Shown here in pieces: positions 1 to 5,221 of a stretch of 5,221 bases of DNA. The position numbers and the translations under genes were made by a program. Source of the stretch: Actinomycetota bacterium (GTDB taxonomy: Bacteria; Actinomycetota; Actinomycetes; Nanopelagicales; Nanopelagicaceae); assembly GCA_009702525.1 (NCBI GenBank), contig WLHW01000070.1, positions 1 to 5,221 of the forward strand. Direction: 5' to 3'. How positions within the stretch are numbered: position 1 is the first letter of the stretch; each line of letters opens with the position of its first letter. The notes beneath the pieces were generated by a model. The model was given only the letters and a program-made list of their open reading frames with translations. It was not told the DNA's origin and searched no databases.

Positions 1-173
1 AACAAAAGACCACGACGGTTGTGGTGGTCATGTGGGTTGGTCTTTAAGTGTGTGGTGATTTCTTCAATGCGCTTGGATAGCAAAGCGACCTGTGTCTCAG
101 GACTTCCCGTATCAGTAGGAGTCGTTCCGTACTCTGCGACGATTGCCTTTGTTGCCTCTGGTGTTAGTGCCAT
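1..173 (-). CDS. rpsO: 30S ribosomal protein S15, N-terminal part (cut by window edge)
   Basis: This is the 5' part of the S15 gene, with 57 complete codons before the window ends; the family is usually about 89 residues. S15 is a primary 16S rRNA-binding protein that nucleates assembly of the 30S platform. The translation begins MALTPEATKAIVAEYG and contains the family signature TGSPETQVALLSKRIEEIT at about residues 22-40, then HLKTNPHDHHNRRGLL at 42-57. The last block is the conserved His/Asp-His-His/Arg-Arg-Gly-Leu region that contacts rRNA. The ATG at 173 is the right start because AGGAG lies nine bases upstream and the N-terminus matches the family. The gene is too short inside the window to stand out as a long ORF. 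It follows ribF after 117 bases, and pnp commonly comes next in this synteny, though that lies outside the window. Many S15 genes are autoregulated through their mRNA leader. Confidence 0.95.
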   Translation of the reverse strand, partial: MALTPEATKAIVAEYGTTPTDTGSPETQVALLSKRIEEITTHLKTNPHDHHNRRGLL

Positions 174-182
174 GTAGTGGTG

Positions 183-187
183 CTCCT
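183..187 (-). promoter_or_regulatory. Shine-Dalgarno of rpsO
   Basis: AGGAG on the minus strand, nine bases before the rpsO ATG at 173. It is the clearest ribosome binding site in the window, fitting a highly expressed ribosomal protein, and it fixes the rpsO start. Confidence 0.85.
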
Positions 188-208
188 ATTTATCTGATGA
201 TCACGGGG

Positions 209-232
209 TTTTCCGGTGTACCTCACGGAAAA
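209..232 (-). promoter_or_regulatory. Hairpin in the rpsO leader, possible S15 autoregulatory element
   Basis: Read on the minus strand, TTTTCCG pairs perfectly with CGGAAAA, and the stem can extend by two more pairs (T-A, G-C) past one bulged C to close a five-base AGGTA loop. No T-tract follows it, so it does not look like an intrinsic terminator. It ends about 21 bases before the rpsO Shine-Dalgarno. S15 is known to bind structured leaders of its own mRNA in several bacterial groups, so a regulatory role is plausible. The match to any known S15-binding motif was not established here. Confidence 0.45.
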
Positions 233-253
233 TCGCTTTCTCGTTGGATGCAT

Positions 254-283
254 AGGCTACCAGCGGGCCTGTAGATACGTGAA
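254..283 (-). promoter_or_regulatory. Possible sigma-70-type promoter for rpsO
   Basis: On the minus strand, TTCACG (283-278) is followed after 18 bases by TAGCCT (259-254). The second fits the TANNNT -10 pattern; the first is a weak match to TTGAC. If real, transcription would begin near position 247 and give a leader of roughly 74 bases carrying the 209-232 hairpin. The match is weak, and the gene could instead be transcribed mainly by readthrough from ribF. Confidence 0.25.
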
Positions 284-290
284 ATCGGCT

Positions 291-1178
291 TTAGAGCTCG
301 GTCAATTCGCGGGCTTTTGCGCAGTCTTTGGCCATCTGCACAAGCAGGGGCTCTAGGCCATCAAATGCCAAGGTATCTCGAAGTCGCCAACCGAACTCAA
401 TCGTTGCCCGTTTGGAGTACAGATCTAAATCGGTCTGGTCGAGTGCATAGGCCTCTACTTGCCGTGCGCGAACGCCAGCAAAAGTTGGATTAGTGCCGAT
501 AGAAATTGCAGCTGGCCAACGATCGATACCAACTGTTAACCAACCGGCATATACCCCATCAGAAGGTATGCATTGATTATCTAAGTCACCAAGATTTGCT
601 GTGGGATAACCGATTTCGCGTCCGCGCTTTTCACCGTGCACAACGATGCCATCTAAGCGATGCGGTCTAGTTAAAAGCTCACGAGCTTTTTCAACATCAC
701 CTGAGGCAATTAGTTTTCTTATCCGTGTCGATGAAACCACTTCCCCATCATTTGGTGTGAGATCAAGGGCAATTGTTTCAAATTCGGTGTGCGCAGCAAG
801 CGTTGTTACATTTCCTGCAGCTTTATGACCATAAGTGAAATTTGATCCAACAATGACTGTAGATGCATGAAGTTGTTCAATAAGGATTTTATTAACAAAA
901 TCTTCTGGAATCATTGTTGCAAACTCTGAAGTAAATTTAATAACGGCCACCTGGTCAGCGTTATGTATCTTCAATAGCTCAATTCGATCAGTTAAAATTG
1001 TGAGCATGGCAGGTGCACGATCTGGCGCAAAGATCGAGGCTGGATGTGGATCGAAAGTAAGTGCGATTATCTTTTCATTACCGGCCAGAGCTTTTGCGCG
1101 GTTGAGTACATCTTGATGCCCCTTGTGGACTCCATCAAATACTCCGATTACAACGACGCTCATATTCCTATTATCCAC
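291..1178 (-). CDS. ribF: Bifunctional riboflavin kinase / FAD synthetase
   Basis: Phosphorylates riboflavin to FMN and adenylylates FMN to FAD in the cytoplasm. At 295 residues it has the usual length of the bifunctional enzyme. The N-terminal nucleotidyltransferase module shows GVFDGVHKGH (12-21, the HxGH-type nucleotide-binding motif), TFDPHP (41-46), VGSNFTYGHKAAG (110-122) and SSTRIRKLI (149-157). The C-terminal riboflavin kinase module shows GEKRGREIGYPTANLG (182-197, including the PTAN metal/nucleotide motif), GVYAGW (208-213), SIGTNPTF (226-233) and VEAYALD (241-247), where Glu242 aligns with the catalytic Glu of flavokinases. The GTG at 1178 is used because only one codon separates it from an in-frame TGA (1184-1182), the truB stop. 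The ATG at 1163 (MSVVVIG) is an alternative, but AGGA lies only two bases before it. The N-terminus before the first strand is shorter than in E. coli RibF. Three bases separate it from truB, implying coupled translation. Confidence 0.96.
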   Translation of the reverse strand: MDNRNMSVVVIGVFDGVHKGHQDVLNRAKALAGNEKIIALTFDPHPASIFAPDRAPAMLTILTDRIELLKIHNADQVAVIKFTSEFATMIPEDFVNKILIEQLHASTVIVGSNFTYGHKAAGNVTTLAAHTEFETIALDLTPNDGEVVSSTRIRKLIASGDVEKARELLTRPHRLDGIVVHGEKRGREIGYPTANLGDLDNQCIPSDGVYAGWLTVGIDRWPAAISIGTNPTFAGVRARQVEAYALDQTDLDLYSKRATIEFGWRLRDTLAFDGLEPLLVQMAKDCAKARELTEL

Positions 1179-1181
1179 TAC

Positions 1182-2018
1182 TCACTTAGCCGCAGCGAAC
1201 ACAGCAATGGGCTTAGCAAATCCATCTTTATTGGCTAAAAGGGCGATTAATTCATTGTCTGCGCTTATGCCGGCATAAATATCATCAGTGGGATTGGCAG
1301 TTAAGGCACGTCCAAAGGAAAGCTCGCTTCGTTCATCTAGCCCTAAGTCGCGAACTTTAAAAGTTGCACGGGCAACATCAGACAAAGGCAAAACCGTGAA
1401 CTGCTCACTTTTTAACTGGGTGAGTGAAATTGCGCGATCTAATCCAAATCCAGCAACGCGACTGCGGCGAAGTGAACTTAAATGTCCTCCAACTCCCAGT
1501 GCTGACCCACAATCTCTGGCGATAGCACGGATAAATGTTCCAGCAGAACAGGTGACTTCGATATCGACTTCAATCGTTGTATCTAATCTGCGTAATTGAA
1601 GAATATCTAACTGACTAATCGTGACTTCCCGTGCGGCTAATTCAACTACTTCACCCGCACGGACTCGATCGTATGCACGCTTTCCATCAACTTTTACGGC
1701 CGATACTGAACTTGGGCGTTGCATGATTGTTCCGCGCATGCGCGCCAGTTCATTCTCGATAGCCGCATCTGTTATTGCAGAGACATCAGCGGTGGAAATT
1801 ACTTCACCTTCAGCATCGTCGGTAACGGTTGCTGCACCTAAGACAACAGTGCCTTGATACGTTTTATCACCGTCGGTTATGTATTGCAGCAGGCGCGTAC
1901 CGTTGTTAAAACCGAGAACTAAAATTCCTGTCGCCATGGGATCTAACGTTCCGGCATGACCAACTTTTCGCGTGCCTAGTGCACGTCTGGCAATTGCTAC
2001 TACGTCATGGCTAGTCAT
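1182..2018 (-). CDS. truB: tRNA pseudouridine(55) synthase TruB (first ATG; real N-terminus probably upstream)
   Basis: Isomerises U55 to pseudouridine in the T-loop of tRNAs. Counting from the ATG at 2018 (278 residues), GHAGTLDP at 20-27 holds the catalytic aspartate (Asp26), KTYQGTVVLGAATVTDD at 52-68 holds the active-site Tyr54, RPSSVSAVKVDGKRAYDRVR at 101-120 is the substrate-binding block, and CSAGTFIRAIARDCGSALG at 157-175 holds the conserved Arg164. Residues after about 215 form the C-terminal actinobacterial TruB/PUA-like region. The family also has a strand GxLxVDKPxGMTSHD before this point. Here it is encoded just upstream (2060-2019: HGFLVVDKEPG then MTSHD) in the same frame, so the protein from 2018 would lack part of the fold. 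No canonical start exists between the rbfA stop and 2018. The ATC at 2057, six bases after GGAG, would give 291 residues. Function is secure; the start is not. Confidence 0.94.
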   Translation of the reverse strand: MTSHDVVAIARRALGTRKVGHAGTLDPMATGILVLGFNNGTRLLQYITDGDKTYQGTVVLGAATVTDDAEGEVISTADVSAITDAAIENELARMRGTIMQRPSSVSAVKVDGKRAYDRVRAGEVVELAAREVTISQLDILQLRRLDTTIEVDIEVTCSAGTFIRAIARDCGSALGVGGHLSSLRRSRVAGFGLDRAISLTQLKSEQFTVLPLSDVARATFKVRDLGLDERSELSFGRALTANPTDDIYAGISADNELIALLANKDGFAKPIAVFAAAK

Positions 2019-2060
2019 TCCTGGCTCTTTATCTACAACCAGAAATCCGTGCTCGATGAT
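2019..2060 (-). other. Unannotated coding extension of truB without a canonical start
   Basis: These fourteen in-frame codons between the rbfA TAA and the first truB ATG read IIEHGFLVVDKEPG. They match the conserved TruB N-terminus (B. subtilis TruB starts MMNGVLLLHKPVGMTSHD; E. coli has GVLLLDKPQGMSSND). The available codons are ATC, ATC, GAG, CAC, GGA, TTT, CTG and so on; none is ATG, GTG or TTG. The Shine-Dalgarno-like GGAG at 2067-2064, inside the end of rbfA, is six bases from the second ATC (2057) and three from the first (2060). The CTG at 2042 has no good ribosome binding site and would cut into the conserved strand. Confidence 0.7.
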
Positions 2061-2495
2061 TTACTCCGACTCGATTATGCGTGGGGCTTTATATGGGTCT
2101 TCTCCCCCTGCATACGTTGCATTCTTGCGAAGCGCGGCTACTTGAGCATCTTGTTCATGAACTTTTTCAAGCAATGAATCGAGGGCTTTAGCGCTCTCCG
2201 GAAGTCCATCTTCAAAAAATGCTAATGAAGGAGTAATGCGAAGACCAAGCTCTCGGCCTAACGCTGAACGAAGTGCACCTTTAGCACTCTCGAGAGCAGC
2301 TGCTGTCGATGCACGTTGATCGAGATCGCCCAGCACTGTGTAAAAAATTGAGGCCTGTTGTAGATCTCCCGTTACACGTGCATCAGTGACAGTAATAAAA
2401 CCAAGACGCGGATCTTTAATCTTTGTCTCAAGCAGTTGTGCCACTACCACTTTAATGCGGTCGGCTACTTTTAAGGCGCGGTGTGAAGGACTCAT
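2061..2495 (-). CDS. rbfA: 30S ribosome-binding factor RbfA
   Basis: RbfA is a cytoplasmic KH-fold protein that binds free 30S subunits near the 5' end helix of 16S rRNA and helps late maturation, including at low temperature. The 144-residue product has RALKVADRIKVVVAQLLE at the N-terminus (6-23), IKDPRLGFITVTDARVTGDL at 26-45, FYTVLGD at 51-57, and SAKGALRSALGRELGLRITP at 70-89. The Ala-Lys-Gly at 71-73 is the AxG interhelical kink typical of RbfA. LAFFEDGLPE follows at 91-100. The charged C-terminal tail ends AGGEDPYKAPRIIESE, as in other actinobacteria. The ATG at 2495 lies two bases after the infB TAA, and no strong Shine-Dalgarno is visible, so translation is probably coupled to infB termination. 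Its reading frame is the same as that of truB, which follows directly after its TAA. Confidence 0.97.
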   Translation of the reverse strand: MSPSHRALKVADRIKVVVAQLLETKIKDPRLGFITVTDARVTGDLQQASIFYTVLGDLDQRASTAAALESAKGALRSALGRELGLRITPSLAFFEDGLPESAKALDSLLEKVHEQDAQVAALRKNATYAGGEDPYKAPRIIESE

Positions 2496-2497
2496 CT

Positions 2498-5161
2498 TTA
2501 TGCTCGCTTTTTCTCGCGCATCTCAAAGACCTGAATAGTGTCGCCAACAGCAATCTCCTTCATGTTGCCAACACCAATACCGCACTCAAAGCCCTCTTTC
2601 ACTTCAGTCGCATCATCTTTAAAGCGCTTGAGTGAATCGATAGTGAGGTTATCGACAAGAATCTGGTCGCCACGCATGATGCGTGCCTTTGCATTTCGAC
2701 GGATGATTCCATCTTTAACAATAGATCCAGCGATATTTCCAGCCTTAGATGATTTGAAGATCTCGCGAACTTCAGCGTTTCCTAAGACAATCTCTTCATA
2801 GATTGGCTTGAGCAAGCCCTTGAGGGATAGTTCAATCTCATCAATTGCTTGATAGATGACTGAGTAGAAACGAACTTCTACACCCTCTTGATCAGCGAAG
2901 ATTGCAGTTTGTGGCTCTGGCTTAACGTTAAAGCCAATAACCACGGCAGTTGAAGCCGATGCCAACGTAATATCGCTCTTGGTAATTGCGCCAACACCGC
3001 GGTGAATAACGCGAAGATCAACTTCTGCGCCAACATCTAGCTGCATCAATGCTTCTTCTAGTGCTTCAACAGAGCCACTCACGTCACCCTTAAGAATTAA
3101 ATTAAGAGTTGAGATCTTGGACTGCTCCATGAAGTCTTCCAATGAAACCTTCTTGCGAGCTTTCGCCAGCTGAGCATTTCGCTCTGCGGCTTGGCGCTTC
3201 TCAGCGATCTGACGCGCAGTTCGATCTTCATCGGCAACTAAGAATGTATCGCCCGCACTTGGTACGGATGTAAATCCAAGTACCTGTACTGGTCGTGATG
3301 GCCCTGCAGTTTCAACCGCATCACCGTTTTCATCCAACATGGCACGAACGCGACCAAAAGCTCCACCGGCAACGATTGCATCACCGATCTTTAGCGTTCC
3401 GCGCTGTACAAGAACCGTAGTTACTGGACCTCGACCACGATCTAGGTGCGCCTCAATTGCAACACCACGAGCGCTGTCATCGGCAACTGCTCGAAGATCA
3501 ATCGCAGCATCTGCAGTAAGCAAAATAGATTCGATCAGATCGTCGACGCCTTGTCCAGATTTTGCAGATACGTTTACGAAGATAGTTTCTCCGCCGTACT
3601 CCTCAGCAATCAAATTGTATTCAGTGAGCTGCTGACGAACTTTGTCGGCGTTAGCGCCTTCTTTATCCATCTTGTTAACAGCTACAACGATAGGGACATC
3701 GGCAGCTTGTGCGTGGTTTAACGCCTCAATTGTCTGAGGCATGATGCCGTCATCTGCTGCAACAACAAGAACGGCGATATCAGTTACTTTGGCACCACGT
3801 GCACGCATAGCGGTAAAGGCTTCGTGACCTGGCGTATCGATAAATGTAATCGCACGGTTTGTACCGTTGTGATCATGGTGGATTTGATAGGCACCAATAT
3901 GCTGAGTAATTCCACCGGCTTCAGATTTCATAACTTCACTCTTGCGAATTGCATCAAGAAGCGAAGTCTTACCGTGATCAACGTGCCCCATGACAGTAAC
4001 AACTGGAGGGCGTGCAACTAGTAATTCAGGATCAAGGGCTGAAAGCTCATCAGCTAAATCAATATCAAAGCCTTGTAGAAGTTCACGATCCTCATCTTCT
4101 GGACTAACAATTTGGATTTCATAACCAAGTTGTACGCCGAGAATTTCAAAAGTATCCGCGTCCACTGATTGTGTAGCTGTCACCATTTCGCCTAAGTGAA
4201 ATAGTGCTGCAACTAGCGCTGCTGGATCTGCACCAATCTTGTCGGCAAAGTCTGCCAATGATGAACCGCGACGCATACGAATAGGCGTCTTTCCATCACC
4301 GTGCGGAACAACTGCGCCACCCAGTTGTGGCGCTTGCATATTGTCGAACTCATCGCGAAGTGCTTTACGCGACTTCGCTTTGCGACCTGACTTCTTACTT
4401 GCATTCTTTCCGAAAGCTCCGCCTGCTCCGCCGCGCTGCGGTGGACGTCCACCGCCTGGACGAGTCGGTGCACCACCTGGTGCGGCTGGTCCATTGCTCT
4501 TGTACGGTGACGTTGATGCTGGTGCACCAGTACCAGTGCGCGGTGGAAAACCGGCACCTGCTGGTGGACGAGATCCTGGTGGACGTGCAGCAAATCCTGG
4601 GCGAACCGAACCTGGACGCGGTCCACTCATTCCTGGACGAGGCGCACCTGTCGGACGTTGTGGTGGACGCGGAACTGCACCACCAGTTGAAAATGGATTA
4701 TTACCTGGACGTGGTGGACGTGGAACAACACCACTTGATGAAAATGGATTATTACCTGGACGCGCAGCTGGCTTTGGTGCTTCGGTCGCTGGTGCATCTT
4801 CTTGTGCACGCACTGCTTCGGCCTTGTGTTGCAACTCTGCTTTGTAGGCTTCGGCGCGAACTTGTTCAGCCTTTATTGCCTCAATATCAACGCCAAGTTC
4901 GGCGGCAAGAGAGGCGGCTTGTTCAGCGCTTACTTCTGGTTTTGCGGCAGCGGCTTTTTTAGCTGCGGCTTTCTTGACCGGCTTCTTTTCTTCAGCTGGT
5001 TTTGCATCGGGATACATTTCGATGAGCTTGCGCACAACTGGCGCTTCTACTGTCGATGATGCCGATTTTACAAACTCACCCATATCTTGGAGCTTTGCAA
5101 GAACTTCCTTGCTCTCCATACCGAGTTGTTTTGCTAACTCGTGTACGCGGACCTTTGACAC
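2498..5161 (-). CDS. infB: Translation initiation factor IF-2
   Basis: IF-2 is the GTPase that places initiator fMet-tRNA on the 30S subunit and promotes subunit joining. From the GTG at 5161 it is 887 residues. Order: a first IF2N domain (about 1-50, starting VSKVRVHELAKQLG); a Lys/Ala/Glu-rich, probably helical linker (about 54-130); a Pro/Gly/Arg-rich disordered segment (about 131-255) with two 17-residue RPGNNPF repeats; a basic stretch KNASKKSGRKAKSRKALRDE (252-271); and a second IF2N-like domain (about 292-352). The G domain follows with GHVDHGKT (392-399), GGITQHIGAY (416-425), DTPGH (442-446), NKMD (496-499) and SAK (532-534), then domains II and III, and C2 to the end, which binds fMet-tRNA. 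All G motifs are intact. GTG 5161 is preferred over the in-frame TTG at 5185 because it has an AGGGGA ribosome binding site and matches the usual actinobacterial N-terminus. It heads the operon portion seen here. Confidence 0.97.
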   Translation of the reverse strand: MSKVRVHELAKQLGMESKEVLAKLQDMGEFVKSASSTVEAPVVRKLIEMYPDAKPAEEKKPVKKAAAKKAAAAKPEVSAEQAASLAAELGVDIEAIKAEQVRAEAYKAELQHKAEAVRAQEDAPATEAPKPAARPGNNPFSSSGVVPRPPRPGNNPFSTGGAVPRPPQRPTGAPRPGMSGPRPGSVRPGFAARPPGSRPPAGAGFPPRTGTGAPASTSPYKSNGPAAPGGAPTRPGGGRPPQRGGAGGAFGKNASKKSGRKAKSRKALRDEFDNMQAPQLGGAVVPHGDGKTPIRMRRGSSLADFADKIGADPAALVAALFHLGEMVTATQSVDADTFEILGVQLGYEIQIVSPEDEDRELLQGFDIDLADELSALDPELLVARPPVVTVMGHVDHGKTSLLDAIRKSEVMKSEAGGITQHIGAYQIHHDHNGTNRAITFIDTPGHEAFTAMRARGAKVTDIAVLVVAADDGIMPQTIEALNHAQAADVPIVVAVNKMDKEGANADKVRQQLTEYNLIAEEYGGETIFVNVSAKSGQGVDDLIESILLTADAAIDLRAVADDSARGVAIEAHLDRGRGPVTTVLVQRGTLKIGDAIVAGGAFGRVRAMLDENGDAVETAGPSRPVQVLGFTSVPSAGDTFLVADEDRTARQIAEKRQAAERNAQLAKARKKVSLEDFMEQSKISTLNLILKGDVSGSVEALEEALMQLDVGAEVDLRVIHRGVGAITKSDITLASASTAVVIGFNVKPEPQTAIFADQEGVEVRFYSVIYQAIDEIELSLKGLLKPIYEEIVLGNAEVREIFKSSKAGNIAGSIVKDGIIRRNAKARIMRGDQILVDNLTIDSLKRFKDDATEVKEGFECGIGVGNMKEIAVGDTIQVFEMREKKRA
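4661..4762 (-). repeat. Tandem 17-codon repeat in infB (RPGNNPF units)
   Basis: Two adjacent 51-base units (4762-4712 and 4711-4661) encode RPGNNPFSSSGVVPRPP and RPGNNPFSTGGAVPRPP. A 24-base run is identical in both (4739-4762 and 4688-4711), which points to duplication of the segment. The proteins differ at only three of 17 positions. RPGNNPF motifs are common in the disordered linker of actinobacterial IF-2, and copy number in such linkers tends to vary. Confidence 0.9.
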
Positions 5162-5221
5162 ATTTTCCCCTGTCTTGGCCCGCAATGTTTTTCACATGCA
5201 AGCCCTAGTTGTACGACCTCA
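5162..5221 (-). other. Region upstream of infB, content unresolved
   Basis: These sixty bases precede the infB GTG. In related genomes nusA and ylxR lie upstream, so the far end may be the last codons of ylxR. One frame stops with TGA at 5221-5219 and another with TAG at 5207-5205 (ending RSYN), but too little sequence is present to decide. No convincing promoter was seen. A weak ATGT-GAAAA-ACAT hairpin is present. Confidence 0.3.
5166..5171 (-). promoter_or_regulatory. Shine-Dalgarno that decides the infB start
   Basis: AGGGGA on the minus strand, four bases before the GTG at 5161. It supports that codon over the in-frame TTG at 5185. An out-of-frame ATG (5163-5161) overlaps the GTG and sits only two bases from this site. 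Confidence 0.6.

Noticed and set aside
174..290. Intrinsic terminator after ribF
   Set aside because: Neither hairpin in the gap is followed by a run of T on the transcribed strand.
4330..4345. Internal start for a short IF-2 isoform near the Met before QAPQLGG
   Set aside because: Short IF-2 forms are known in E. coli, but only a weak GAG precedes this ATG and nothing else supports initiation.
4213..4809. Minus-strand His/Gln/Val-rich frames inside infB (4213-4626, 4627-4809)
   Set aside because: They are a shifted reading of the same repetitive linker, with compositionally extreme products and no family resemblance.
4239..4962. Long plus-strand open frames (4239-4847 and 4327-4962) opposite the infB linker
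   Set aside because: They are antisense to the Pro/Gly/Arg- and Ala/Lys-rich linker, where biased codons suppress stops on the other strand. Their translations are low-complexity and resemble no family.
5159..5185. TTG at 5185 as the infB start
   Set aside because: It adds eight residues (MRAKTGEN) not typical of IF-2, while the GTG at 5161 has a ribosome binding site and gives the usual VSKVRVHELAK N-terminus.
5205..5221. 3' end of ylxR
   Set aside because: Expected from synteny, but only a few codons could be present and no recognisable YlxR residues are seen.
1..5221. Mobile element, CRISPR, defence system or novel gene cluster
   Set aside because: All coding space is taken by conserved translation-related genes in standard order; no spaced repeats, terminal inverted repeats, integrase, tRNA gene or composition break was seen.

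Overview
This is an ordinary bacterial translation and ribosome-maturation operon, read entirely from the minus strand. In transcription order it holds infB (translation initiation factor IF-2), rbfA (30S maturation factor), truB (tRNA pseudouridine-55 synthase), ribF (riboflavin kinase/FAD synthetase) and the first 57 codons of rpsO (ribosomal protein S15), which runs off the left edge. No mobile element, CRISPR array, RNA gene or recognisably novel system is visible.

The organism is most likely an actinobacterium. The gene order infB-rbfA-truB-ribF-rpsO is classic for that phylum. IF-2 starts with the actinobacterial N-terminus (KVRVHELAKQLGMESKEVLA, then GEFVKSASSTVEAPVVRKL) and carries a Pro/Gly/Arg-rich linker with RPGNNPF repeats. 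RbfA has the actinobacterial blocks IKDPRLGFITVTDARVTGDL, TAAALESAKG and an AGGEDPYK tail. Base composition looks balanced, near half G+C by eye, and many third positions are A or T. That is unlike high-GC soil actinobacteria and suggests a streamlined freshwater type (acI/Nanopelagicales-like). This placement is an inference.

Layout: 5221-5162 is a short region upstream of infB. infB occupies 5161-2498 with a GTG start, rbfA follows after 2 bases (2495-2061), and truB ends at 1182. ribF starts 4 bases further on and ends at 291. A 117-base gap (290-174) then holds a hairpin, possible promoter elements and a strong Shine-Dalgarno before rpsO (173 to beyond 1). The close packing implies one transcript with translational coupling, with a separate control point before rpsO. 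IF-2 starts translation, RbfA and S15 belong to small-subunit assembly, TruB modifies tRNA, and RibF makes FMN/FAD; RibF sits here by conserved synteny rather than by shared pathway.

The most notable point is the truB start. Conserved TruB N-terminal sequence continues upstream of the first ATG (2018) right up to the rbfA stop codon, with no ATG, GTG or TTG available. Non-canonical AUC initiation, stop-codon readthrough or a sequence error are the candidate explanations.
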